This document shows positions 34,726 to 43,410 of a DNA stretch of 64,000 bases, piece by piece. How positions within the stretch are numbered: position 1 is the stretch's first letter; each line of letters starts with the position of its first letter. Below the pieces are notes generated by a model. The model saw only the letters and a program-made list of their open reading frames with translations, was not told the origin of the DNA and did not search any database. Both the position numbers and the translations under genes were made by a program. Source of the stretch: DATDAW01 sp036524675 (GTDB lineage: Bacteria > Verrucomicrobiota > Verrucomicrobiia > Chthoniobacterales > DASVRZ01); the NCBI GenBank assembly GCA_036524675.1, contig DATDBU010000206.1, positions 3,061 through 67,060 of the forward strand. The letters are read 5' to 3'.

Positions 34726-37347
34726 TTATCCCACGACGATATTCACCAATTTACCGGGGACGACGACGATTTTGCGAACGGTTTTGCCCGCGGTGGCTTC
34801 GGCAATTTTCGGCATTGCAAGTGCTTGAATGGTCGTGGCTTCCTGCGAAAGATCTTTCTTGATCGTGATCCGGTCACGGACCTTCCCATTGATCTGGACG
34901 GGAATCTCGATCTCGTCCTCGATCAACAGGGTTTCGTCCCAAACAGGCCAGGTTTGACCGGCGATCTGGCCTTCGAAACCAGCAAATTTTCCGGCCAACA
35001 AGCTCCACAGTTCCTCGGTCAAATGCGGCGCGAAAGGGTTCAGCAGGATGAGCAATGTTCGCAGCGCGGCCACGGGACGCGCTTCAACATTCGTGAATTC
35101 GTTGGTAAACACCATCATCTGCGAAATGGCCGTGTTGAAGGCCAACGCTTCGATGTCCTGAGTCACCTTTTTGATCGTGGCATGGATGACCTTCTCCTGT
35201 TTGCTCGTGGGCGCAACGTCCGCCAACAGGCTGGACATTTCCCAATTTCCCTCCTGGTTTTCCTCCATGACCAGCCGCCACACGCGTGCCAGAAAACGGT
35301 GAACGCCTTCGACGCCGCTCATGCTCCAGGGTTTCACCTGTTCGAGCGGTCCCATGAACATTTCATACAGGCGCAGCGAGTCGGCGCCGTAATCGGTGAT
35401 GATGTCGTCGGGATTGATGACGTTGCCGCGGCTCTTGGACATTTTTTGGTTGTCCGTACCTAGGATCATGCCCTGGTTCACTAATTTCTGAAACGGCTCG
35501 ACGGTGCTGACGTAGCCCAAATCGTAGAGCACTTTGTGCCAGAACCGCGCGTAAAGAAGGTGCAAAACAGCGTGTTCAGTGCCGCCAACATACAAATCAA
35601 CGCCGCCCGGCTTCGCCGGGAGTGACGAATGACGAATGGCGTCTTTGTCAGGCATTTCGTCATTCGTCATTCGGCATTCGGCATTTAGTTCACCTGTCAT
35701 CCAATAACGCTCGGCTTCGACGCTGGCGAAACGATCCGGATTTTGTGGATCACAGTAACGCAGGTAATACCAGCAGGAGCCGGCCCATTGCGGCATGGTA
35801 TTGGTCTCGCGGGTCGCCCCGTCGGAGTAACGGATCCAATCCGTTGCGCGGGCCAGCGGAGGTTCGCCGGACTCGGTGGGCTTGAAATCTTCCAATGGTG
35901 GCGGAGTCAACGGCAATTCGCCCTCTGAAATGGCGCGGTGCTTGCCGTTTTCCCAAATGACTGGGAACGGTTCGCCCCAGTACCGTTGCCGCGAAAACAG
36001 CCAGTCGCGCAGCTTGTAATTGACGGTTTTCTGGCCGTGACCGCAATCTTGCAACCACTGAGTGATCTTGTGTTTGGCCTCCGCAGTGGGCAGTCCGTCG
36101 ATAAGTCCCGAATTGATTGAGATTCCCTGGCCGGAAAAACACTCATCTTCGTTTTCCACGGGACCGACAACGAAACGGATTGGCAGATTGAACTTTTTCG
36201 CAAATTCCCAGTCGCGTTCGTCATGCGCGGGCACGGCCATGATCGCGCCGGTGCCGTAGCTCATCAGCACGTAATCCGCTATCCAGATGGGAATTTTCTC
36301 CTGATTAACGGGATTAATTGCGAAAGCTCCAGTGAAAACCCCCGTCTTGTCCTTCGCCAAATCGGTGCGGTCGAGATCTGATTTGCCGGCAATTTCCGTG
36401 CGATAAGCCGTCACAGCGCCTTTCTGCTCTGGCGTGGTGACCTGATCGACCAGCGGATGCTCGGGCGACAGCACCATGTAAGTCGCGCCGAATAACGTGT
36501 CCGGTCTCGTGGTAAACACCGAAATCGAAAATCGAGAACCCAAAATCGAAAATTCCACACGGGCGCCGTCGCTTTTTCCGATCCAGTTCCTCTGCAGCAG
36601 TTTGATCCCTTCCGGCCAATCCAACCCTTCCAGTTCGTCAATCAGTCGCTCCGCATACGCAGTAATGCGCAACATCCACTGGCGCATGGGCTTGCGAATG
36701 ACTGGAAACCCTCCGACTTCGCTTTTTCCATCGATCACTTCCTCATTTGCCAACACGGTGCCCAATGCCGGACACCAGTTCACCGGTGCCTCGGCGACGT
36801 AGGCGAGCCGCATGGAATCCGGATCGTTGCCGGTATAAGTGGAGATTGGTTCGGCTTTGTTGGTCGTCGGATTAAACCAGGAGTTGTAAATCTGCAGGAA
36901 AATCCACTGCGTCCACTTGAAGTAGCCGGGGTCGGTTGTATTGACCTCGCGGCTCCAGTCGTAGCTGAAGCCGATGCGTTGGAGCTGCTGTTTGAATCGC
37001 TCCGCATTCCGTTCCGTCGTGATCGCCGGGTGCTGCCCAGTCTTGATCGCGTATTGCTCTGCCGGAAGCCCAAATGCGTCCCAGCCCATCGGGTGCAGTA
37101 CGTTAAATCCTTTCAATCGCTTGAATCGCGCGATGATGTCCGTCGCCGTGTAACCTTCGGGATGTCCCACATGCAATCCGTCCCCGCTAGGGTAGGGAAA
37201 CATGTCCAGGACGAAATACTTCGGTTTCGCCGGATCGAAACGGGGTTGGCCTGGATTGGGCGCGCGAAAAGTCTCCTCCGTGGCCCAGAGCGTCTGCCAC
37301 TTGGGCTCGATCTGGTCGTAGGGATAAGGTTTTCGCTTTTCGCTCAT
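34726..37347 (-). CDS. leuS: Leucyl-tRNA synthetase with in-frame repeat insertion
   Basis: Charges tRNA-Leu; class I synthetase of 873 residues from ATG at 37347. HIGH-type motif in YPSGDGLHVGHPEGY, editing domain with TTRPDTLFGATY and the GTGAIMAVPAHDERDWEFA block, KMSKS loop in NQKMSKSRGNVINPDD (residue ~633), then the anticodon-binding and C-terminal domains. Between ERYWM and VDLYVGGTEHAVLH (residues ~552-582) there is an extra stretch of about 30 residues encoded by a family C palindromic repeat; in other LeuS proteins these blocks are nearly adjacent. The reading frame stays open through the insert, and the catalytic motifs are intact, so the enzyme is expected to work. Confidence 0.95.
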   Translation of the reverse strand: MSEKRKPYPYDQIEPKWQTLWATEETFRAPNPGQPRFDPAKPKYFVLDMFPYPSGDGLHVGHPEGYTATDIIARFKRLKGFNVLHPMGWDAFGLPAEQYAIKTGQHPAITTERNAERFKQQLQRIGFSYDWSREVNTTDPGYFKWTQWIFLQIYNSWFNPTTNKAEPISTYTGNDPDSMRLAYVAEAPVNWCPALGTVLANEEVIDGKSEVGGFPVIRKPMRQWMLRITAYAERLIDELEGLDWPEGIKLLQRNWIGKSDGARVEFSILGSRFSISVFTTRPDTLFGATYMVLSPEHPLVDQVTTPEQKGAVTAYRTEIAGKSDLDRTDLAKDKTGVFTGAFAINPVNQEKIPIWIADYVLMSYGTGAIMAVPAHDERDWEFAKKFNLPIRFVVGPVENEDECFSGQGISINSGLIDGLPTAEAKHKITQWLQDCGHGQKTVNYKLRDWLFSRQRYWGEPFPVIWENGKHRAISEGELPLTPPPLEDFKPTESGEPPLARATDWIRYSDGATRETNTMPQWAGSCWYYLRYCDPQNPDRFASVEAERYWMTGELNAECRMTNDEMPDKDAIRHSSLPAKPGGVDLYVGGTEHAVLHLLYARFWHKVLYDLGYVSTVEPFQKLVNQGMILGTDNQKMSKSRGNVINPDDIITDYGADSLRLYEMFMGPLEQVKPWSMSGVEGVHRFLARVWRLVMEENQEGNWEMSSLLADVAPTSKQEKVIHATIKKVTQDIEALAFNTAISQMMVFTNEFTNVEARPVAALRTLLILLNPFAPHLTEELWSLLAGKFAGFEGQIAGQTWPVWDETLLIEDEIEIPVQINGKVRDRITIKKDLSQEATTIQALAMPKIAEATAGKTVRKIVVVPGKLVNIVVG
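35603..35690. repeat. Palindromic repeat, family C, copy 2, inside leuS
   Basis: Arms 35621-35640 (AGTGACGAATGACGAATGGC) and 35652-35686 (with CATTTCGTCATTCGTCATTC) are inverted copies of each other and share words with the intergenic element at 32497-32585. A flanking CCCGG/CCGGG pair lies at 35606-35620. Read on the leuS strand it is open and encodes residues including ECRMTNDEMPDKD and IRHSSLPAKPGG. Exact insertion ends are uncertain by several bases. Confidence 0.8.
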
Positions 37348-37442
37348 AGCTGTAAGAAAGAGGGAAGCCACTCAACTATCGACCCCCTGCGCGCGCAACC
37401 GATTTTGTGACGGCGTTGGCCCTGAATCCGCCCACCACTAAG

Positions 37443-37584
37443 TTTACTTTGGTAAACATCACTGAACACGACGGTTTCGGGCGGAGAACCAAGGAGAGGC
37501 GGTTTCCAACCGCCTGAAAACGGGCGCCAGGAAAGCGCCCCTCCTTGTAAAAAACGCCATGGACGACGATTTACCAAAGTAAAA
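37443..37584. repeat. MITE-like repeat, family E, copy 2
   Basis: 142-base element between leuS and rdgB with near-perfect terminal inverted repeats: TTTACTTTGGTAAA at the left end and TTTACCAAAGTAAAA at the right. Inside it has a strong hairpin, AGGCGGTTTCCAACCGCCT, and a second one, GGGCGCCAGGAAAGCGCCC. It is the inverse-orientation partner of 31027-31154. It encodes no protein, which fits a MITE. Confidence 0.9.
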
Positions 37585-37687
37585 CCAAGCGTTCCTTGCT
37601 GTTTGCTGTGACAGGAAAAAATACAACGAGACGTTGCGCTGGCCGGTGCCTTCGTTGCAAGCTTTGGCAGGGCCGCGCCCGAATCTC

Positions 37688-38266
37688 ATGCAACACATTC
37701 TGATTGCCACACGCAACGCGCATAAAACGAAAGAGATCCGACAAATGCTGGGGGCTCGTTTTGTAGTCGAAGATCTGAATGCAGGGGAAGACTGGCCGGA
37801 GATCGAGGAGACGGCGGACACATTTGCCGGAAACGCGGCACTTAAAGCGCTAGGGATCTCCGCGCTCTACGATGGCATTGTGCTGGCGGATGATTCAGGT
37901 CTGGAAGTCGACGCGCTTGCCGGTGAGCCAGGCGTGCGATCGGCACGTTACGCCGGAGAGAAAGCCACGGATGCGGACAATCGGGCGCTTTTGTTGGAAA
38001 AACTGAATGGAAAATCTTCGCCTGGACGTTTCAGGTGCTCCATGGTGCTCGCTCGGGCAGGAACCCAGCTTGCCACGTTCGACGGCGCGGTCGAGGGCAC
38101 AATTATCAACGACGAGCGTGGCGCTGGCGGTTTCGGTTACGATCCGATCTTCATTCCGGACGGATTTTCTCAGACATTCGGGGAGCTGCCTGCGGAGACA
38201 AAAAATCAATTGAGCCACCGGGCGCGCGCTTTGGAGCAGGCCATCCGGTTCTTGGGACATAGATAG
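37688..38266 (+). CDS. rdgB: Non-canonical purine NTP pyrophosphatase (RdgB/HAM1)
   Basis: Removes ITP, dITP and XTP from the nucleotide pool. 192 residues from ATG at 37688 (the frame extends upstream without similarity). Signature blocks: ILIATRNAHKTKEIRQML (S/TxxxxK pattern), GNAALKALGISALYDGIVLADDSGLEVDALAGEPGVRSARYAG, and GFGYDPIFIPDGFSQTFGELPAETKNQLSHRARAL. All catalytic and metal residues of the family are in these blocks. It is preceded by the family E element. Confidence 0.95.
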   Translation: MQHILIATRNAHKTKEIRQMLGARFVVEDLNAGEDWPEIEETADTFAGNAALKALGISALYDGIVLADDSGLEVDALAGEPGVRSARYAGEKATDADNRALLLEKLNGKSSPGRFRCSMVLARAGTQLATFDGAVEGTIINDERGAGGFGYDPIFIPDGFSQTFGELPAETKNQLSHRARALEQAIRFLGHR

Positions 38267-38581
38267 GGACCGCAGGCTGCGCCAGCGATCCAGCTTTGCG
38301 GCACCATTCCCTTCCTTCGCGAGCGTGGATGTTTTCCAAACCTGCGGAAAGAGGAGCGGAACAGACGGAATCCAAGCGGCTGGAATGAAATGAAGTTTCT
38401 CAAAAGCGTGTTTACTTTGAAACCTATTCCATCACCATTTGTGTGAAAAACTATGCTTGGAAATTCCACTCGAATTTCAAATCGGATCCTTGCAGAGCAA
38501 TGAATGCGCTGCGAGGTGGGCTTCTTGACGCACCGGATACCGGCTGCAAAATCTGACAACCTGGAACATGGAGGGACCGCA
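38267..38581. other. Intergenic region upstream of the mla operon
   Basis: About 315 bases with no gene I can support. It should contain the promoter of the mla operon. AT-rich runs around 38385-38470 are the likely promoter area, but I cannot pick out a clear -35/-10 pair. The end carries the GGAGG ribosome site of mlaE at 38569-38575. Confidence 0.4.
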
Positions 38582-39367
38582 ATGACGCATCTTTTGCAAG
38601 CTCTCGGCCGGAGCAGTCTCGCGACTGTCGCCGGGCTCGGTGATTTTGCGCGGTTCGCATCGAGGGCCGTCGTCGCGGTGCCCGCGACAAGGCATCTCGG
38701 CAGGCGTTGCGTGCGGGCAGTCCACGAGCAGGGTGTCCGCTGCGTGCCGGTAGTGACTATTGTGGGGTTGTTCGCGGGTCTCGTCCTTGGGCTCCAAGGA
38801 TATTATGTTTTGGCCCGGTTTGGCTCCGCGGGAATGCTCGGAACATTCGTCTCCCTGACCCTGGCTCGTGAACTGGCGCCTGTCCTTGCCGCATTGATGA
38901 TCGTTGGGCAGGCGGGTTCCGCCATTGCCGCGGAAATCGGTATCCAGCGTAATAGCGAACAAATCGATGCCCTCGGCACGATGGGAATCGATCCGGCCGG
39001 GTATTTGATCACGCCCCGACTGTTGGCCGCAGTGATCGTTTTTCCCATTTTGACAGTTGCATTCACCTTTGTTGGACTCGGTGGCGGATACCTTTCGGGC
39101 TCGGTTTTGCTGGGATTGGACAGCGGTGTTTACTGGTCGGCTGTTCATTCCGCGATCGAGCCGCCAGATGTGCGCGAATGCCTACTCAAAGCGCTCGTTT
39201 TCGGCGTTATCACCATCGCGATTTGCTGCCACAGCGGCTTTAACGCGCACCGCGTTCCCGGCGCAGCCGGATCGCGTGCGGTGAGTATTTCGACTACGCG
39301 GGCCGTGGTCTTTGCCAGTGTCGCAGTGCTGGCTGCGGACTATTTGATCACCTCTTTTCTCGTATAA
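38582..39367 (+). CDS. mlaE: MlaE-type lipid ABC transporter permease
   Basis: Inner-membrane permease of the Mla phospholipid transport complex. 261 residues from ATG at 38582, which has a GGAGG site ten bases upstream; the reading frame extends to 38504 without support. The permease core is clear: IVGLFAGLVLGLQGYYVLARFG, SLTLARELAPVLAALMIVGQAGSAIAAEIG, QIDALGTMGIDPAGYLITPRLLA and the last helix. First gene of mlaE-F-D-C-A; mlaB (STAS) is missing, as in many non-enteric bacteria. Confidence 0.93.
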   Translation: MTHLLQALGRSSLATVAGLGDFARFASRAVVAVPATRHLGRRCVRAVHEQGVRCVPVVTIVGLFAGLVLGLQGYYVLARFGSAGMLGTFVSLTLARELAPVLAALMIVGQAGSAIAAEIGIQRNSEQIDALGTMGIDPAGYLITPRLLAAVIVFPILTVAFTFVGLGGGYLSGSVLLGLDSGVYWSAVHSAIEPPDVRECLLKALVFGVITIAICCHSGFNAHRVPGAAGSRAVSISTTRAVVFASVAVLAADYLITSFLV

Positions 39368-39374
39368 TTCCGGT

Positions 39375-40136
39375 ATGGCCGTTTCGTCGCTCGCACCTAT
39401 CTTGAAAGTGACTGGCCTGCGAAAGCAGTTTGGCGACCGGGCCGTACTAACATCGGTGGACCTGACGGTGCCGCGCGGCAGCATCGTGAGTGTGCTGGGC
39501 CGGAGCGGAACGGGCAAATCCGTTTTCCTGAAATGTCTGGCGGGCCTGCTGGTGCCTGATGGGGGGGAAATTCGTTTTCACGACGGACTTCTGAACGGCT
39601 TCCGCCAGCGCTGCAGTTATCTCTTCCAGGGTAACGCTCTCTTCGATTCGTTGACGGCCTTCGAGAATGTCGCACTGCCGCTGGAGCAAACCACGCGGAA
39701 AAACCGCCGGGAAATTGCGCAGGCTGTACATGACGCTTTACAGAGTCTCGGATTGGAGAAATTTGCGGACCATTTTCCCGCCCAGATGTCCGGCGGTATG
39801 CAAAAACGTCTCGCCCTTGCCAGGGCGCTGGTTACGCGACCTGAACTAGTGCTTTTCGATGAGCCCACAGCCGGACTCGATCCTTTGGCGCGTAATGCGG
39901 TGTTCGAAATGATCGCCCGCTATCGGCGGGAGTTCGATTTTACAGCCGTCTTGGTCACGCATGATGTGCCGGAGGCGCTTGCCGCCAGCGATCGTGTCGC
40001 CGCGCTCGAGAAAGGCCGGATGGTCTTTGAAGGAACACCGGCCGAATTCGCAGCTTCGGACGATATTTTTGTGCAAGATTTCCGCGACAGTATCGCGGCC
40101 CTCCAAAAGGGTCTGGATCGATACCGCACCCTTTGA
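39375..40136 (+). CDS. mlaF: MlaF-type ATP-binding protein
   Basis: ATPase that powers the Mla complex, 253 residues. Walker A VLGRSGTGKSVFLKCLAG, Q-loop SYLFQGNALFDSLTAFENV, ABC signature MSGGMQKRLALARAL, Walker B ELVLFDEPTAGLDPLARNAV and switch His in AVLVTHDVPEAL. The SGGMQKR signature is the MlaF/TTG2A form. It starts 7 bases after mlaE and is followed at once by mlaD. Confidence 0.95.
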   Translation: MAVSSLAPILKVTGLRKQFGDRAVLTSVDLTVPRGSIVSVLGRSGTGKSVFLKCLAGLLVPDGGEIRFHDGLLNGFRQRCSYLFQGNALFDSLTAFENVALPLEQTTRKNRREIAQAVHDALQSLGLEKFADHFPAQMSGGMQKRLALARALVTRPELVLFDEPTAGLDPLARNAVFEMIARYRREFDFTAVLVTHDVPEALAASDRVAALEKGRMVFEGTPAEFAASDDIFVQDFRDSIAALQKGLDRYRTL

Positions 40137-40142
40137 TTGATC

Positions 40143-40631
40143 ATGAAACAATCCAACCTCGAACTGTCGGTCGGCATATTTGTGGCATTGGGCATTGCAG
40201 CCATCGTGTGGTTTGCTGTCCAGGCTGGCGCAGGTACCGCCGTCAGCGGTTCCACCTACGAGATCAAAGCGCGTTTCGCGAATATCGGCGGGCTCAAGAC
40301 GGGCAGCCAGATCCTCATCGCCGGCGTGCCGGTTGGGCGGGTCGGGAAGATCGATCTCGATGGCCAGTTCGCCGCTATCGTTCGTCTCACCGTGCAGCAA
40401 CACGTCCATCTACCCGCGGACACGATTGCTTCCATCAAGACCAGCGGTCTTATCGGCGACAAATACATCGCGCTCGCGCCCGGCGCCGATACGAATGACC
40501 TCCAACCTGGAGGCGTTATCACTGACACCGAATCCGCTGTGGATCTGGAATCGCTCATCAGCCGTTACGCTTTTGGCAATGTCGATGCCGCTCCTTCTCC
40601 TTCTCCTTCTCCAACTTCAGCCGCACCCTAG
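40143..40631 (+). CDS. mlaD: MlaD-type MCE-domain lipid-binding protein
   Basis: Membrane-anchored periplasmic protein that forms the hexameric MCE ring through which lipid passes. 162 residues from ATG at 40143. N-terminal helix (LELSVGIFVALGIAAIVWFAV) and one MCE domain: YEIKARFANIGGLKTGSQILIAGVPVGRVGKIDL, then VHLPADTIASIKTSGLIGDKYIALAPG, and the closing SAVDLESLISRYAFG. Ends with a short Ser/Pro/Thr tail. Starts 6 bases after the mlaF stop. Confidence 0.95.
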   Translation: MKQSNLELSVGIFVALGIAAIVWFAVQAGAGTAVSGSTYEIKARFANIGGLKTGSQILIAGVPVGRVGKIDLDGQFAAIVRLTVQQHVHLPADTIASIKTSGLIGDKYIALAPGADTNDLQPGGVITDTESAVDLESLISRYAFGNVDAAPSPSPSPTSAAP

Positions 40632-40636
40632 CGATC

Positions 40637-41254
40637 ATGCATCTCCGTCCGTTCCAAGCCGCCCTCAAATTTGCCATCGCCATCGTCGTCGCAGGCATTA
40701 TTGCTCTCCCCGCTTTTGGGGCGGATCGCGGCGCAGAAACCATGTTGCGCAACTCGATCGACGAAGTGCTGACCATTGCCTATTCCAACCCCGGTAAAGC
40801 CCCGACCCCCGCGAGCCTCCGACCGTCCTTGGAGAAGTGTTTCGCCTTCGAGCTCGTTACCCGCCAGGTCATAGGCGCCGGGTGGAAACAATTTTCTGAC
40901 GCGGACCGCAAACGCGTCACGAATCTTTTTACTGAACTGCTCATTCGGACCTATGCCAGGCGGGTTATTGGCACGAAACGGCCAAAAATCGTCTATGGTA
41001 GTCCCATTGAAGTCGCGCCGGGCCGCCAGGAATTGCCGACCAGAGTGACGACGTCCTCTTACCCAGACCCGTTTCCTGTCACTTACCGTATCACCAAACT
41101 CCCCGAAGGCTGGCGCATCTACGACATCGTCGTTGAAGGCGTCAGTTTCGTCGCCAACTATCGCTCCCAATTCGCGGGAATCGTCCAGAAAGGCGGTGCC
41201 CCTGCTGTCATTCAAAGCCTCGAAACCAAACTAGCATCCCCCCCAAACACGTGA
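40637..41254 (+). CDS. mlaC: MlaC-type periplasmic lipid carrier
   Basis: Shuttles phospholipid between MlaA at the outer membrane and MlaFED at the inner membrane. 205 residues with a signal peptide (FAIAIVVAGIIALPAFGA). Family blocks: TMLRNSIDEVLTIAY, FAFELVTRQVIGAGWKQFSDADRKRVTNLFTELLIRTYARRV, and YRITKLPEGWRIYDIVVEGVSFVANYRSQFAGIVQ. It begins 5 bases after mlaD, and its stop overlaps the mlaA start (GTGA). Confidence 0.93.
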   Translation: MHLRPFQAALKFAIAIVVAGIIALPAFGADRGAETMLRNSIDEVLTIAYSNPGKAPTPASLRPSLEKCFAFELVTRQVIGAGWKQFSDADRKRVTNLFTELLIRTYARRVIGTKRPKIVYGSPIEVAPGRQELPTRVTTSSYPDPFPVTYRITKLPEGWRIYDIVVEGVSFVANYRSQFAGIVQKGGAPAVIQSLETKLASPPNT

Positions 41255-42060
41255 ATACTTATTTGTGCGTGCTTCGCATGCTCCCTCCACTGCTTCTTCT
41301 CGGCCTTTCCGGTTGCGCGGTGACTGGGAAAACCTCCGCGAAACCCAACACGGCTGCTGCCACCACCGTCTCTGCGCCGGCTTCAAGTCCAGCCGCAGAC
41401 GACAATTTTGACTACGTTCCCGAACAAAAAGTCAACGATCCACTCCACGGCTTCAACCGCACCATGTTCAAGTTCAACGATGGACTCACGACATATGTGT
41501 TTCGGCCGGTGGCGAAAGGGTATGTCAAAGTCGTGCCGCGTCCCGCACGAACTGGCATTAAAAACTTCTTCGATAACGTAAAATTCCCCGTCCGGTTCGT
41601 CGGCGCGTTGCTTCAGGGAAAATTCGTCCGTTGCGCCCAGGAAACCGGCAAATTCGTCGTCAACACCACGGTCGGAGTAGGAGGGTTGATACGCGTTTCC
41701 GATCATGTTTCCGGCTTGGATTCGGTGCCCGCCGAGGACATCGGCCAGGCGCTGGGCGTTTGGGGTATACCTGCCGGTCCCTACCTGGTGCTTCCCGTAT
41801 TCGGCTCTACGGACTTGCGAGACCTTGTTGGTTTCGCGGGTGACACTGTAGCCCATCCTATTAGCTGGTACGCCGTGGGCATTGTTGATGAGCGATTCAT
41901 CAGTGAAGCCGCGAAGTATTCCCTCACAGGCCTCGCTGGCGTCAACGATCTGCCAGAAACGGTCGAAGAGTACGACGAAATGAAAGCCTCCGCGGTCGAC
42001 CCCTACATCGCCACCCGCGACGGCTATCTCAGTTATCGAGCCGCAGCGGTGAAGCAATAG
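41251..42060 (+). CDS. mlaA: MlaA/VacJ outer-membrane lipoprotein
   Basis: Outer-membrane component that pulls phospholipids out of the outer leaflet. 269 residues; GTG start in a 4-base overlap with mlaC. Signal peptide with lipobox LLGLSGC (Cys near residue 22), then the VacJ domain: VNDPLHGFNRTMFKFNDGLTTYVFRPVAKGY, NFFDNVKFPVRFVGALLQGKF, EDIGQALGVWGIPAGPYLVLPVFGSTDLRD. In enterics mlaA is unlinked; here it is the fifth gene of a complete mla operon. Confidence 0.94.
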   Translation: MNTYLCVLRMLPPLLLLGLSGCAVTGKTSAKPNTAAATTVSAPASSPAADDNFDYVPEQKVNDPLHGFNRTMFKFNDGLTTYVFRPVAKGYVKVVPRPARTGIKNFFDNVKFPVRFVGALLQGKFVRCAQETGKFVVNTTVGVGGLIRVSDHVSGLDSVPAEDIGQALGVWGIPAGPYLVLPVFGSTDLRDLVGFAGDTVAHPISWYAVGIVDERFISEAAKYSLTGLAGVNDLPETVEEYDEMKASAVDPYIATRDGYLSYRAAAVKQ

Positions 42061-42164
42061 TCCTCGCGCCTTTTGGGGCCAATTCATCCTGACGCACTTG
42101 CGCCGCCGACAAATGTGTATAAGAAAGCAAAGATATTTTCTCTCCCGGCCCCATCCTCCCTTCC

Positions 42165-43004
42165 ATGATCCTCTCTCTCCCTCTTTCGTTCCGCCGATGC
42201 TTCCTGGCCCTCCTGGCGCTCGCCGTGACACTCACCACGGGCGTTGCCCAGACGACAGCCGCTGCGTCGCCAGCGACCTCACCAGCCGCTACGCCAGAGG
42301 AACAGCTTTCCGCTGCCGCCGCGCGAAGCCAACGCGAGCAGCAGGAGGTCGGTCGGCGTTTTTCTTCGGGTTGGGGACAGAAGCTGAAGGAAGGCGGTGC
42401 GACGGCGATCGTTCAGCTCGCACTGTCGGTCTTTGGCGCGATGTTCATTTTCGAGCGCCTGTTCAACCTGCGCCGGCACAAGATCATTCCGCGGGGCCTC
42501 TCGCAGAAAGCGCTTCAGCTCTGGCGGGCTGGGAATTTTGCGGCGCTTGAGGCCTTTGATCGAACGGAATCGAGCACGCTGGGACGCGCAATTGCCTGGG
42601 TTGCGAAGCATCGCCAGAGCTCTTATGCCGACGTATCTGTCGGTGCCGGCGACATTATTTCCCAAGAGCTCGAGGTAAATCATCAACGAGCCTATCCAAT
42701 GGGTGTTGTCGCGACGCTCGAGCCTTTGCTCGGTTTGCTCGGCATGATTCTCGGCATGATCAACACCTTCGAAGTGGTTGCGTTGGCCGGGGCACTTGGC
42801 AATCCGGCTCAACTGGCTGGTGGCATTTCCGAAGCGCTCGTGACGACAGGTCTCGGGCTGGCGATAGCCATTCCCTTCCTTGCGCTGTTCCACTATTTCA
42901 AGAGCCGCACAAATATGTTCGGCTCTCAGCTCGAGAAGGAAATGACCAGTCTGCTCAGCGAATGGTTCCTCAGCCCCAAGAAAGAGGAGGTCTATGAGAG
43001 TTAA
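42165..43004 (+). CDS. ExbB/TolQ/MotA-family proton channel protein with signal peptide
   Basis: Inner-membrane proton-channel subunit, 279 residues. An N-terminal signal/membrane segment (CFLALLALAVTLTTGVAQ) and an Ala/Thr/Gln-rich periplasmic stretch precede the family core: the first long helix AIVQLALSVFGAMFIFERLFNL, then VVATLEPLLGLLGMILGMINTFEVVALAGALGNPAQLAGGISEALVTTGLGLAIAIPFLALFHYF, which holds the conserved ExbB helices. exbD overlaps its end by 11 bases, and the TolA-like gene follows, so these form an ExbB-ExbD-TonB/TolA type motor. Confidence 0.93.
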   Translation: MILSLPLSFRRCFLALLALAVTLTTGVAQTTAAASPATSPAATPEEQLSAAAARSQREQQEVGRRFSSGWGQKLKEGGATAIVQLALSVFGAMFIFERLFNLRRHKIIPRGLSQKALQLWRAGNFAALEAFDRTESSTLGRAIAWVAKHRQSSYADVSVGAGDIISQELEVNHQRAYPMGVVATLEPLLGLLGMILGMINTFEVVALAGALGNPAQLAGGISEALVTTGLGLAIAIPFLALFHYFKSRTNMFGSQLEKEMTSLLSEWFLSPKKEEVYES

Positions 43005-43410
43005 GAACAAACATGCGGATCAGGATTTCGAAATTCCGTTGATCCCGATGATCGACTGTTTGTTCGTGCTGCTGGTTTTCTTTCTCGTCGCTACGACGCT
43101 AAAAAAAACCGAGAAAGAATTGCCCATCGATCTCCCGCAGTCGGGCGCTGCTCTCGATACGGAACAAAAAGAGGACGTGCTCGTGATCGGTTTGGATCGA
43201 GCGGGTCAGAAGTTTTTCGGCTCGGAACCTGTTACGACGGAAGTCATGAGTCAGCGCCTTGCCTCTGCGGCGCTCGCGAACCCCAAACGCCGTGTTCGAC
43301 TCGATGCGGACGTCAGCACGCCATACGCCGCCGTCGTCGAGATGGTCGAAATGTGCGAATTCAACAACCTGCGCAATGTCGGCTTCCGTACAAAGTCTCC
43401 CGGCAAGTGA
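42994..43410 (+). CDS. ExbD/TolR-family protein
   Basis: Proton-channel partner of the preceding ExbB-like protein, 138 residues. The N-terminus FEIPLIPMIDCLFVLLVFFLVATTL carries the essential membrane Asp (PMID motif), followed by a periplasmic domain ending DADVSTPYAAVVEMVEMCEFNNLRNVGFRT, the usual TolR/ExbD fold. It overlaps the previous gene by 11 bases and the next by 35, which indicates tight translational coupling of all three. Confidence 0.94.
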   Translation: MRVKNKHADQDFEIPLIPMIDCLFVLLVFFLVATTLKKTEKELPIDLPQSGAALDTEQKEDVLVIGLDRAGQKFFGSEPVTTEVMSQRLASAALANPKRRVRLDADVSTPYAAVVEMVEMCEFNNLRNVGFRTKSPGK

